DNA of 10,555 bases from Coemansia sp. RSA 922 (taxonomy: Eukaryota > Kickxellomycota > Kickxellomycetes > Kickxellales > Kickxellaceae): contig JANBQS010000906.1 in assembly GCA_027577415.1 (NCBI GenBank), positions 1 through 10,555 of the forward strand, written 5' to 3'. The translations under genes and the position numbers were made by a program. Below are positions 1-6,882 of this stretch, piece by piece; position 1 is the stretch's first letter; each line of letters opens with the position of its first letter. The notes under the pieces are model-generated. The model was given only the letters and a program-made list of their open reading frames with translations. It had not been told where the DNA came from and made no database searches.

Positions 1-261
1 CGCAGACGGGAGCGCACGAACAACGTGCTCAAGGACTTGCAGGTCATGGTACCCTGGCTTAGCAAGAGCAATAAGGTTCAGAAGTTGGAGATTCTGGAAG
101 CCGCCGCCCAGTATATCAAGGACTTGCGCTCGGGTACACAGACCTTTGATCACTCTCGGGTCGTCTCGTCGGTGTCTAGCCAAATAGACGACGACGACGA
201 CGAGTCCCTGACTCCTTCTACTAGCCCGCGTGCTATGAAAGTCAACTTTTTGCTCTCGTAG
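1..261 (+). CDS. bHLH transcription factor, C-terminal part (5' end outside window)
   Basis: The frame is open from the first base, so only the last 86 residues are visible; the beginning of the gene lies outside the window. The first residues (RRRERTNN) look like the end of a DNA-binding basic region. They run into helix 1 (about residues 8-17), a short loop rich in Ser/Asn/Lys, and helix 2 (KVQKLEILEAAAQYIKDL, about 25-42), whose regularly spaced hydrophobic residues match the bHLH dimerisation helix. No leucine zipper follows helix 2, so this is a plain bHLH rather than a bHLH-ZIP protein. The tail is Ser/Thr rich with an acidic run of five Asp and one Glu (about residues 62-67), then SP/TSP sites. 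It would be a nuclear factor binding E-box DNA as a dimer. The subfamily (Ino4-, Esc1- or Cbf1-like) cannot be decided from this fragment. An internal GTG at 25 is not a start, because the basic region upstream is in frame. Confidence 0.85.
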   Translation, partial: RRRERTNNVLKDLQVMVPWLSKSNKVQKLEILEAAAQYIKDLRSGTQTFDHSRVVSSVSSQIDDDDDESLTPSTSPRAMKVNFLLS

Positions 262-736
262 GACTGTGCGTCTACTCTTCTTCTCTCTGTATCATCTATT
301 CCTCTCCTCCTTCTTTGCTTAATTTTCTTTTCTTGTCTTTTTCTGTTTCTTTGTGCGATTATGCGAAATAACACCTCTGTACCATATAAAAACATAATAA
401 TAAAAAAACATGGGGGGGCTATGCTGTTATATTTGGTACTCTGCCGATGCGCACAGTAATAGTCTACTGTTCCTTGGTGAAACAGTGGTCTGCTTCCGTG
501 AACACGACTGGGAAAATACAAACTATGTCTATCGACTGATACTGTGCTTTCTTTTTCTTATTTTGTGAGAAATAAAGATATGGTGTTTGGTCAATGAGAT
601 GGCGAGAACAACAAACGTGTGAATTTGATGCGGGGATCGAGGGACGATCACTCGGTGAATTTATCGGATCTCTTTTTCTATTGGCCCCTTTCCCCGCACT
701 TTCAAAACTGGTCGCACGACGACATGTGATTAGGAA
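262..736. other. Intergenic: bHLH 3' UTR and 3' flank of the quinone reductase gene
   Basis: No supported gene lies here. The bHLH gene (+) and the quinone reductase gene (-) converge on this stretch. The first 100 bases are pyrimidine rich and then turn A/T rich. AATAAA occurs on the + strand at 399-404 and 571-576, both usable as polyadenylation signals for the bHLH transcript. A 123-codon frame on the minus strand (150-521) overlaps the bHLH coding region antisense, has low-complexity Arg/Lys-rich and Ser-rich content, and is not considered a gene. Confidence 0.6.
571..576 (+). terminator. Candidate polyadenylation signal for the bHLH gene
   Basis: A canonical AATAAA lies 310 bases after the bHLH stop codon, downstream of a T-rich stretch. 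Another AATAAA at 399-404 could be used instead. Fungal poly(A) signals are degenerate, so this is only a candidate. Confidence 0.35.
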
Positions 737-1699
737 TTAGTCGATGCGAAGCAGGAGCTTTCCCATGGTCTTGCGGCCCTCCAAGTCCTCATGAGCCCTT
801 GGGGCATCAGCTAGGTCGTAGATGTTGAAGACATGGACGTCAATAACCTTTTCCTCGACCAAACGGAGGACCTCTGCAATATGACGGCGATGATCCTCCT
901 CTGTGAGCAAGTAGCCGTAGAGACGAGGACGCAACAGCTTGAGGTTCTTCTTCGACAGTTCAAAAAGGTGGACTGGCGGTACTGCTCCCGAGCTATTTCC
1001 AAATGAGACCATCGAGCCTTCCATCCTTAACGACTGCAGGCTGCCTTCGAAGGTGGCTTTTCCCACGCCATCGAACACAGCGTGGACGCCTTCTGGGATG
1101 ATCTTGCGGACAGCGTCAGGCACGATTTCCTTGGTATAGAGGATAATGTGATGAGCGCCAGCTGCGCGGGCAATCTGTGCCTTTTCCTCGGACGACACGG
1201 TGGCAATGACAGAGGCGCCCAAGTGACGGCATAGCTGGATGAGTAGGCGGCCGGTTCCACCAGCACCCGCGTGCACGAGCACCCAGTCGCCCGATTTCAC
1301 GGCATAGGCACGCGTCACTAGCGTGTGGGCGGTCAGTCCTTGCAATAGCACGGCGGCAGCGGTGTCCAACGGCAGCCCATCTATCTTGACTACGCGGCTG
1401 GCCTGAGCCTTACTGTACTGAGCGTAGGCGTCCTGGCTGGCGAGGTAGGCGACGTGATCACCGACCTGGACTTGTGTTACACCAGGTCCGATGGCGCTGA
1501 CTACGCCTGAAGCTTCATTGCCCAGGGTGGCGGGTAGTTGAGCTGGATACAGGCCGCTGCGATAGTACGTGTCGATGTAATTCACACCAGCAAAGTGGTT
1601 GCGCACAAGTACCTCGCCAGGACCTGGCGTGGGCATGGGCCGCTCGGCCAAGCGCATGACTTCGGGACCACCAACTTGGTCAACAACAATAGCTTGCAT
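737..1699 (-). CDS. NADPH:quinone oxidoreductase, zeta-crystallin / Zta1-like (MDR family)
   Basis: This is a 320-residue protein, close to the 320-335 usual for single-domain quinone oxidoreductases of the medium-chain dehydrogenase/reductase superfamily. The N-terminal GroES-like catalytic domain spans about residues 1-125 and contains GVNYIDTYYRSGLYP (38-52) and the GNEASG segment (60-65). The Rossmann fold starts with the glycine-rich nucleotide-binding motif HAGAGGTG (143-150). FDGVG (209-213) and SFGNSSG (232-238) are further family signatures. The Cys/His ligands of zinc alcohol dehydrogenases are absent, which fits the zinc-free quinone reductase branch. The expected reaction is one-electron reduction of quinones with NADPH in the cytosol, usually linked to oxidative-stress protection; yeast Zta1 and E. 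coli QorA are the reference members. The motif is usually AAAGGVG, so this copy has Gly and Thr substitutions. The ATG has an adenine at -3. Only 135 bp separate the start from the SMPD4-like stop upstream. The family is certain; orthology to ZTA1 is probable. Confidence 0.93.
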   Translation of the reverse strand: MQAIVVDQVGGPEVMRLAERPMPTPGPGEVLVRNHFAGVNYIDTYYRSGLYPAQLPATLGNEASGVVSAIGPGVTQVQVGDHVAYLASQDAYAQYSKAQASRVVKIDGLPLDTAAAVLLQGLTAHTLVTRAYAVKSGDWVLVHAGAGGTGRLLIQLCRHLGASVIATVSSEEKAQIARAAGAHHIILYTKEIVPDAVRKIIPEGVHAVFDGVGKATFEGSLQSLRMEGSMVSFGNSSGAVPPVHLFELSKKNLKLLRPRLYGYLLTEEDHRRHIAEVLRLVEEKVIDVHVFNIYDLADAPRAHEDLEGRKTMGKLLLRID

Positions 1700-1834
1700 A
1701 GTGTCAGTTAGTGAAAAAAAATAGTAAAGATGGAGAAAACTTGATGTAGAATAAAAGTAGAGAGAGAGAGAGAAGACAGGAGAATAGCAGGCGTTGTTCG
1801 TATTAGTCAGCTAATGAGCCCTAATCTGAAGGGG
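1700..1834 (-). promoter_or_regulatory. Promoter / 5' leader of the quinone reductase gene
   Basis: This 135-bp gap lies between the SMPD4-like stop codon and the quinone reductase start, both on the minus strand, and must hold the downstream gene's promoter as well as the upstream gene's 3' UTR. Read on the minus strand it is pyrimidine rich, including the CT tract listed separately and a T8 run at about 1714-1721. No clear TATA box is seen. Confidence 0.55.
1759..1773 (+). repeat. (AG)7 dinucleotide microsatellite
   Basis: Seven AG units plus one A run without interruption. On the minus strand this is a CT tract about 60 bases upstream of the quinone reductase ATG, a position where fungal genes often carry pyrimidine-rich leaders. 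Length variation between strains would be expected. Confidence 0.8.
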
Positions 1835-4180
1835 TTAGAAGAACAGCCAGCGCACGAGCATAAACAGGAATAGAACCAGGGCCATGAAGTTTAGGTTTTG
1901 GTAGGCAGCGACCCACCGGAAATCCAGGTCAGCAGTGCGGAGAAGCTCGGGGATGGGGATGGGGTAGATACATTTCTCTATGAGATCCAGGCCACGCTGG
2001 TAGTACCGGTTAGCCACTCCCTTGAAGCGAAGCGCCAGGTCAAGCAGCCACTGGATCTCGTACGAGCGAGCAATGTACACAGCGCGAGGACCACGTGGCC
2101 GTAGTACCTCTTCGTCGTGCATGACCATCCTTATGCCTGGGGTAGTCGACGGTGTGGCGACGAGCGACATGGTGGTGAACTTGCGACGGCCTGTCTTGAG
2201 CTCCGAGCGACCTTGTGGGGTCAGCAATCCGCGGTTCATCTCAGGAGTCGCAGCAGAGCCCATCTCATTAGCTATACGCCGGGCAGCCGCTGGCGGACGG
2301 CCAGCAAGCACAAACGGTGCCGACTCTTGCTTAATAACGTCAATGTCGGCAGGCGTCGCCTGGAACACAGCAGCGAGTTTGGGTCTCACTCTAGATATCC
2401 GATTTTTGTCGTCACGTAGTAGGTTGGACCGCGTATGCGCCGACTCAACGGTAGAGTGCGGGTCGACAGGCGTATTTGCTGAAAGTAAACCAGTGACAAA
2501 GTCCACAATCACAAATCGTGCCCACTCAACACTGGAAAACGAGGGCGTTTCCAAAAGACTCAACTGCCGGTCGCACAGACTATCAGCGCGCTGCAGAGCG
2601 ACTACCAGGTCTTTGAGCAGTGGGCTACGCGGGGAAACAAACAGGGTCGAGTCAGCCATAGTAGGTGGCGCAGATTCTGAGGCAAGCACGCGTGTGGCAT
2701 CAGCGATAAGCGCGTCAAAACGCGGCGATATTGTGCTGACGTGTGCACGTCCCCGTAGACGGTCAATGGCGACCAGAATGGCACGTAGCTCGGGCTCAGC
2801 AAACGCTGCGGCGATGCATTCGACGGCTTTAAGAGCATCAACGCCACAGAGGGAAGACAGGGCCGTCGCATCGTCGATAGCCGACCGTGGCGCACGGGCC
2901 AGTAGATCCACGTGCGGCGCTGCCAGCAGTTGCACAATATCCGCCAGTACTGGGGCATACATCGGGGCGCCCACTTCCCACACCACCAGCTTCATACGCA
3001 ACTTCCACACCTCTGACAGCTCAGTGGCAATAGGAAGAACCTCAGTACCCAAGTTGTACCATGGCATGGCGTACCGAGCCCATGTGCGAACAGCCTGGGC
3101 AAAGAATGGCAGCCACATTTCCGAAGAGTCAACTACCCCAGGCCGCTTGCCAGCAGCTAGTACCAGTGCCAGGGCGTTGATTAGCGGCCCCGTCAGACGC
3201 CGACGAACGGCTTTGCGAACAGTGGCGTTCATTTCCATGCGTGCTCTCTTGGGTCCGCCCGCCTTTGTCTGCTCCAGTTGGCGCTCGCCCTTGGACATGT
3301 AGTGGATGACTCCATGGAACAGATTCAGTCCCGCTACGTGGCCAAGACTCGGCTCCCATGTCGCTAGGTCAGCGCCCCCTGGTAGCCACGCCAACCCCGC
3401 ACAGAATGCAAAGTACTCGGCCAGTTCGATCGCCTGAGCTTGCTCGCAGATGTCTAGAAGGTCTGTGCTGACCGGCGCCGTGCGCTGGCCACTGCCATGC
3501 TGAGTGCCGAGTAGCAAGGATCGCCTCCTGGGGCTTTGTTCCCTTGGCGCGTGTTCAGCGTCAGAGATACTAACGTCTGCTACGGGCAAGAAGAAATGGA
3601 TCAAATCGTGACTCAAGGAGTTTACAACTGACTTTTCCACCAGTGTTCCTTGTCGCACGCCAATATCAGCCGAGGGTACCAGCGCCCGACACATGTGGTA
3701 CAGTACGTACTGCAAAGCACCCACTCGCAACTCCACACTTCCGGCGTCTTCCACCACCCGCACGCTCTTGGGCGCATGCGCTCTCAAGTACGCTGCAGCT
3801 ACCGCTGCCCGCCCGTGCCACTCGCTAGGAAGGCTCTCCATGCCAATCGACAACAATCCGTCACCTCCTCCCACTCTCTGCCGCTGCAGAGTGTTGTACT
3901 GGCGAAGCGTCTTCATCAGTACTTTGTCTGGCCGCAGCAACGAATACATCGCATACTTGTCGTCATAGTTCATGGCCTCGCTTCTCTGGAACCACGAGTA
4001 TACCAGTTGCCCTATACTCTTTGCTATCTCGTTGATAACGCGTATGTCGCCTGTTGACCGCGCTTCCTCTTGCAGAAACGGAACCACTGCATTGCTCACT
4101 GCCCACGGCGAGTTGCATTTAAACGCCGCCCGCACTTGCTCAAGCGACACACAGCTGCCTTGTTCTACAGCACAATCCAT
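1835..4180 (-). CDS. SMPD4 (neutral sphingomyelinase 3) family protein with C-terminal membrane anchor
   Basis: This 781-residue, mostly helical protein resembles human SMPD4 (about 830-870 residues) at several ordered points. These are HFFLPVAD (195-202, like the WFLPTE region), WLPFFAQAVRTWARYAMPWY (356-375, like the FRAVLEMWLSYLQPW region), LLTPQGR (652-658, like LTPLGR), and RSYEIQWLLDLALRFKGVANRYY (705-727, like [23 protein letters not shown]). The last 20 residues (about 762-781) are a hydrophobic segment ending in RWLFF, which suggests a tail anchor in the ER or nuclear envelope, as in SMPD4. Family knowledge: human SMPD4 is reported as a Mg-dependent sphingomyelinase and associates with nuclear pores, but it lacks the DNase-I-like catalytic motifs of other neutral sphingomyelinases. 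I see no such motif here either, so an enzymatic role is uncertain. The start is the ATG at 4180; the frame extends to 4240 only through a TTG. There are no introns. It is transcribed divergently from BMT2. Confidence 0.85.
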   Translation of the reverse strand: MDCAVEQGSCVSLEQVRAAFKCNSPWAVSNAVVPFLQEEARSTGDIRVINEIAKSIGQLVYSWFQRSEAMNYDDKYAMYSLLRPDKVLMKTLRQYNTLQRQRVGGGDGLLSIGMESLPSEWHGRAAVAAAYLRAHAPKSVRVVEDAGSVELRVGALQYVLYHMCRALVPSADIGVRQGTLVEKSVVNSLSHDLIHFFLPVADVSISDAEHAPREQSPRRRSLLLGTQHGSGQRTAPVSTDLLDICEQAQAIELAEYFAFCAGLAWLPGGADLATWEPSLGHVAGLNLFHGVIHYMSKGERQLEQTKAGGPKRARMEMNATVRKAVRRRLTGPLINALALVLAAGKRPGVVDSSEMWLPFFAQAVRTWARYAMPWYNLGTEVLPIATELSEVWKLRMKLVVWEVGAPMYAPVLADIVQLLAAPHVDLLARAPRSAIDDATALSSLCGVDALKAVECIAAAFAEPELRAILVAIDRLRGRAHVSTISPRFDALIADATRVLASESAPPTMADSTLFVSPRSPLLKDLVVALQRADSLCDRQLSLLETPSFSSVEWARFVIVDFVTGLLSANTPVDPHSTVESAHTRSNLLRDDKNRISRVRPKLAAVFQATPADIDVIKQESAPFVLAGRPPAAARRIANEMGSAATPEMNRGLLTPQGRSELKTGRRKFTTMSLVATPSTTPGIRMVMHDEEVLRPRGPRAVYIARSYEIQWLLDLALRFKGVANRYYQRGLDLIEKCIYPIPIPELLRTADLDFRWVAAYQNLNFMALVLFLFMLVRWLFF

Positions 4181-4232
4181 GTGAATAATATAAAAATGTA
4201 GAAAAAGGTGTGGCAATTGAGAGTGACTACAA

Positions 4233-4252
4233 AGACACAAAAGTTTGTGTCT
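4233..4252. repeat. Perfect 9-bp inverted repeat, 2-bp spacer
   Basis: The left arm AGACACAAA (4233-4241) is the exact reverse complement of the right arm TTTGTGTCT (4244-4252), with AG between them. It lies 53 bp from the SMPD4-like start and 112 bp from the BMT2 start. Near-palindromes of this length in a promoter are typical of dimeric transcription-factor sites; the factor is unknown. Confidence 0.7.
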
Positions 4253-4253
4253 G

Positions 4254-4266
4254 GTACGTGTCGTAC
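4254..4266. repeat. 13-bp palindrome GTACG-TGT-CGTAC
   Basis: Arms of 5 bp (4254-4258 and 4262-4266) flank a 3-bp centre, starting one base after the larger inverted repeat ends. The centre reads ACGTGT, close to a G-box/E-box-like core. It may be a second site or part of one composite operator. GTACGT could alternatively be a 5' splice site. Confidence 0.5.
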
Positions 4267-4364
4267 GCGATTACACCAACCACTTAATTTTTGATCAATA
4301 GAACCTCCTAAATTTTCTTTTTCTTTCTTGTTTCCAGACTTTTATATAAATTGCTAGTTCGACA

Positions 4365-5336
4365 ATGCCAAAGACCTCAAAGTCTAAGCGGCGTAGCCTT
4401 CCAGTCACAGCGCGTTCTTCCGCAGGATCAGCCGTGCCACTGCCGCCTATCCATGTCGACGGACACGAAAAGGTCATAATCGACACCCAGTCGCTTGCCT
4501 CGCTTCCTCTAGTAGGCAAGCTCGGCAAGTCGTCGACCGAGACACGCCGCCGTATCAACCACTTCCACACGCTCATCAAGGAGTACTCAAAGCTGGCTGC
4601 TCTGCGATCCAAAGCCCCAGCTCCTGAGATTGACGAAAAGATCGAATGCGTGGAGCGCGAGATGGCACAGATGGGCGGCCTCGATTGGTACCAAAAGGCC
4701 AGCCTCTTGGGCCAGTGCAAGAGCCGTGGCGGCGATACCAGTCGATGGCTGGTACCAAAGTTGCGCGATCTGGGTCTTCATAAGCGAGGGAGTAAGCTGC
4801 GCTTGCTGGATGTCGGCGCCCTTAGCTGCCTCAATTACGCCAAGGAGAGAGCCTGGGTGGACGTCGTCCCTATTGATCTCAACTCGCAAGAGCCGGGCAT
4901 ATACCAGCAGGACTTTTTAGATATCGGCAAGCAGCCCGCTGATGCACAGACCGGGGATGACGAGGACGATGACATTTCGCACTTGTTTGAGCAGCCTTTT
5001 GACGTTTTATGTCTCTCGCTTGTCGTCAACTTTATCGGAGATCCAGTTAGGCGCGGAGACATGCTCAAGCAGGCCAGGCGCTTGTTGGCACCGGATGGTC
5101 TGCTATTTCTAGTGCTTCCGCTGTCTTGCGTGAAAAACTCTCGCTACCTAGATGACGAGCGATTGCTGGCGATTGCTCAACACCTGGGTCTCGAGCAACT
5201 CAGCATGCACCACACCGCCAAGCTCGCACACTACCTCTATCGCCTTTCTGGTCCCGAGTCTACAGAATCCGGGCAGTTTAAAAAGAAAATACTGTACTCG
5301 GAGGGTGGTAGAAACAACTTTTCTATTGTAATATGA
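4365..5336 (+). CDS. BMT2: 25S rRNA adenine-N(1) methyltransferase Bmt2
   Basis: This 323-residue protein carries the motifs of the Bmt2 family in order. A basic N-terminus rich in Lys/Arg (residues 2-10) suits nucleolar targeting. Next comes the family-specific MGGLDWYQKASLLGQ (103-117) followed by SRGGD. The SAM-binding segment is LLDVGALS (147-154), then IDLNSQEPGIYQQDF (170-184). DVLCLSLVVNF (213-223) and RRGDML follow, and the conserved RNNFSIV closes the C-terminus. Family knowledge: yeast Bmt2 makes m1A at position 2142 of 25S rRNA; the related human protein SAMTOR is a SAM sensor for mTORC1. An acidic insert (GDDEDDD) near residues 198-204 separates two core strands and is probably a surface loop. 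The start is the ATG at 4365 with adenine at -3. There is no intron in the coding region. The gene is divergent from the SMPD4-like gene and convergent, almost touching, with the TMEM223-like gene. Confidence 0.93.
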   Translation: MPKTSKSKRRSLPVTARSSAGSAVPLPPIHVDGHEKVIIDTQSLASLPLVGKLGKSSTETRRRINHFHTLIKEYSKLAALRSKAPAPEIDEKIECVEREMAQMGGLDWYQKASLLGQCKSRGGDTSRWLVPKLRDLGLHKRGSKLRLLDVGALSCLNYAKERAWVDVVPIDLNSQEPGIYQQDFLDIGKQPADAQTGDDEDDDISHLFEQPFDVLCLSLVVNFIGDPVRRGDMLKQARRLLAPDGLLFLVLPLSCVKNSRYLDDERLLAIAQHLGLEQLSMHHTAKLAHYLYRLSGPESTESGQFKKKILYSEGGRNNFSIVI

Positions 5337-5346
5337 ACCATATAGA

Positions 5347-6039
5347 TTACTTTTTATCTGGAACGATAGCGCGATGGAACAGAACATCAAATGCCTTGGG
5401 ATCTCTGAATGATCCAGCGCGGCTCATGATATAGGCGTAATTGCTTTGGCGTGAGGCGTAGATGCTGTACTGCGACGATTTAGGTTTGGTGACTCCATTG
5501 GGACCTTCGCCAGTGAAGAGTCTGTCGCGCGAGAACATACCAGCAAGGGGAACCACCTTGGTTTTAGTACCACGACCTGAGATTCGGTACGTTTCCAGCC
5601 GGACCATCTGCCCGCCATCGATGACCTGCATGCGCGCCACACAACGGCTGATATAGTGAAGCACGCCGCCGCCGACGGCCAAGCCAGCTACAAGTGCTAT
5701 GGCTGCTGTGCATGCGCGCTTCCATGCGGGAGAGATGTGGAGCTCACCGGTCTCTTCGTCCTTGTCCATCGAGTACCGCCAGTAAAAGTCGGCAAAGTTT
5801 ATCCACATTAGCATCTGCCCGCCCGCTACCCATGGCCCCCACCGGAAGTGCGTCCGCGATGACTGTCGGTCATACACCGTCACTTCTGCCTTGTCCTTGA
5901 ACTGCGCCAGTGCCTTGCGCTTTTGCACATTGTCCATCTGGATCGGTCCGTTGCCAGCATGCTGGTGCCGGTAGCGCCGCCGAAGCAACAGTGAGCGATA
6001 ATCGAATAATATCTTTTTAATCGACGTGCCTAGAATCAT
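5347..6039 (-). CDS. TMEM223-like mitochondrial inner-membrane protein
   Basis: This is a 230-residue protein when started at the ATG at 6039; upstream the frame continues to 6132 only from a TTG. The first 34 residues are rich in Arg, Lys and Leu with a single acidic residue and fit a mitochondrial presequence. Two hydrophobic segments follow (about 66-87 and 109-131), separated by an acidic loop (MDKDEETGEL). The C-terminal domain includes VARMQVIDGGQMVRLETY (134-151) and YAYIMSRAGSFRDPKAFDVLF (201-221). These match the human TMEM223 pattern (RSVMLRAGGKQVTLTT, then LLDKAGHF with a following LFD) in order and spacing. Human TMEM223 has been connected with cytochrome c oxidase (COX1) biogenesis; the fungal role is inferred. 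The stop codon lies 10 bp from the BMT2 stop. The family assignment rests on remembered similarity and is good but not certain. Confidence 0.8.
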   Translation of the reverse strand: MILGTSIKKILFDYRSLLLRRRYRHQHAGNGPIQMDNVQKRKALAQFKDKAEVTVYDRQSSRTHFRWGPWVAGGQMLMWINFADFYWRYSMDKDEETGELHISPAWKRACTAAIALVAGLAVGGGVLHYISRCVARMQVIDGGQMVRLETYRISGRGTKTKVVPLAGMFSRDRLFTGEGPNGVTKPKSSQYSIYASRQSNYAYIMSRAGSFRDPKAFDVLFHRAIVPDKK

Positions 6040-6142
6040 CGTTGACAACAGTATGCGAAAAAAGAAGAAGCGAGCAAGAAAGTAGATAGCGACGAGCCTA
6101 ATTCCATCAGTTGAATACGATCTGGAACACAACTGTGATGAG

Positions 6143-6301
6143 TTATTGGATTCCGCGGATCACTACTTTACTCAGCATGGCTGCCCAAATGGCGTAGCCA
6201 GAAGAAGCACCCTCTGAGGAAACAAAATTAAAGCCAAGCGTTTCAATCCTTAGCTTTTGCACATATTGCACCCGTATGATCTTTTTTTTTGTACGAGGCA
6301 T
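6143..6301 (-). CDS. Small uncertain ORF (52 residues) upstream of the TMEM223-like gene
   Basis: An ATG-started frame encodes 52 residues: a basic start (MPRTKKK) and a C-terminal hydrophobic stretch (GYAIWAAMLSKVVI) that could cross a membrane. I do not recognise it. The 5' part is low complexity (A9), and the middle contains an excellent 3' splice-site-like sequence (a T-rich tract ending in CAG at 6214-6216). So the true gene, if any, may be spliced: ATG at 6429, intron from 6404 (GTATGC) to 6214, second exon 6213-6143, giving a 31-residue product with the same hydrophobic C-terminus. Either model could be chance. It lies 103 bp upstream of the TMEM223-like start on the same strand, so it may equally be leader or promoter. 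Confidence 0.2.
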   Translation of the reverse strand: MPRTKKKIIRVQYVQKLRIETLGFNFVSSEGASSGYAIWAAMLSKVVIRGIQ

Positions 6302-6865
6302 CTGCGTAAATGTACTACATTTAAAGTTTAGCAGGTAGACACGCCCCCCAACAACTCCCAATTCAATATATTTTAATCTACCCTAGCTAGGAATACGTGC
6401 ATACGCTGCCTCTTGCTCTCAGCGTCCATTGTAGCTTGTCATGCATGTAAACAGACAGTACTATGCAGGCGTGCTCGGCATTTCCTACACGCGCTCGGCA
6501 TGCAGATTTGCTATTTATGAATTCCCGAGCCATTACCATTGGCCGATGCATTTATTATTGTGTGTATGTGAAGCCCGGGTACGCCTGTACCCCATGCCTC
6601 TGTGTTGGACTTCAGACTGTCAGTGAGGTCTGTGTGTGTGGAGACATTGCCTCGGTAGTTGAACTTTATTATTTTGGCTTGCAGCGGCCTAAAGTGCAGA
6701 GCAAAAAAAAAAAATAGTAAAAGGAACGAGTGGGCATCCTCTATTGGCAAGGTGTAAAAAGCTGGGTGATTCTATGTAACTGCCTCCTGGTAATGAAGAT
6801 CGTTAAATTAGAGTAACTTCAATTGCCACACGTTAGCATTTGGAGGGACTGGGGTCATTGAATAG

Positions 6866-6882
6866 GCGGTCACCGCATGCGG
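6866..6882. promoter_or_regulatory. Overlapping palindromes with CGG/CCG triplets (possible Zn2Cys6 sites)
   Basis: GCGGTCACCGC (6866-6876) is an inverted repeat around a central C. CCGCATGCGG (6873-6882) is a perfect 10-bp palindrome sharing four bases with it. Read as triplets this is CGG-N3-CCG followed by CCG-N4-CGG, the inverted and everted arrangements used by fungal Zn2Cys6 regulators. No gene is certain to be controlled by it. Confidence 0.4.

Larger units (their letters stand above)
4181..4364. promoter_or_regulatory. Divergent promoter between the SMPD4-like gene and BMT2
   Basis: The two start codons are 184 bp apart, so this interval must serve both genes. It contains two adjacent inverted repeats (4233-4252 and 4254-4266, listed separately) and a pyrimidine-rich stretch (4314-4335). 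It ends in TTTATATAAA (4341-4350), which lies too close to the BMT2 ATG to be a conventional TATA box. A possible 5'-UTR intron for BMT2 (GTACGT at 4254 to TTTCCAG ending at 4337, 84 nt) also fits this interval. Confidence 0.7.

Noticed and set aside
2022..3302. A 426-codon open frame on the + strand inside the SMPD4-like gene
   Set aside because: It is antisense to a well-supported 781-residue coding region, its composition is Ser/Arg/Ala rich as expected from the complementary strand of a G/C-rich gene, and no domain is visible.
4181..4240. N-terminal extension of the SMPD4-like protein by 20 residues
   Set aside because: The extension starts at TTG, lies in the A/T-rich divergent promoter, covers part of the inverted repeat, and has no family similarity; the ATG at 4180 is the first in frame.
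4341..4350. TATA box TTTATATAAA before BMT2
   Set aside because: It ends 14 bases before the start codon, leaving no room for a normal start-site distance and leader.
6040..6132. N-terminal extension of the TMEM223-like protein by 31 residues
   Set aside because: It starts at TTG and its Phe-rich run comes from a pyrimidine-rich leader; the ATG at 6039 has adenine at -3 and opens a good mitochondrial presequence.
6134..6216. Possible C/D box snoRNA (GTGATGA near 6135 and CTGA near 6213)
   Set aside because: The sequences flanking the boxes do not pair to form a terminal stem, and both boxes are short enough to occur by chance.
6577..6592. GGGTAC-GCCT-GTACCC hairpin
   Set aside because: A 6-bp stem with a 4-base loop is common by chance in a window this size and has no supporting context.
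6463..6717. An 84-codon ATG frame on the + strand
   Set aside because: It ends in a lysine run made by the A12 tract, is unusually Cys rich, and shows no recognisable motif.
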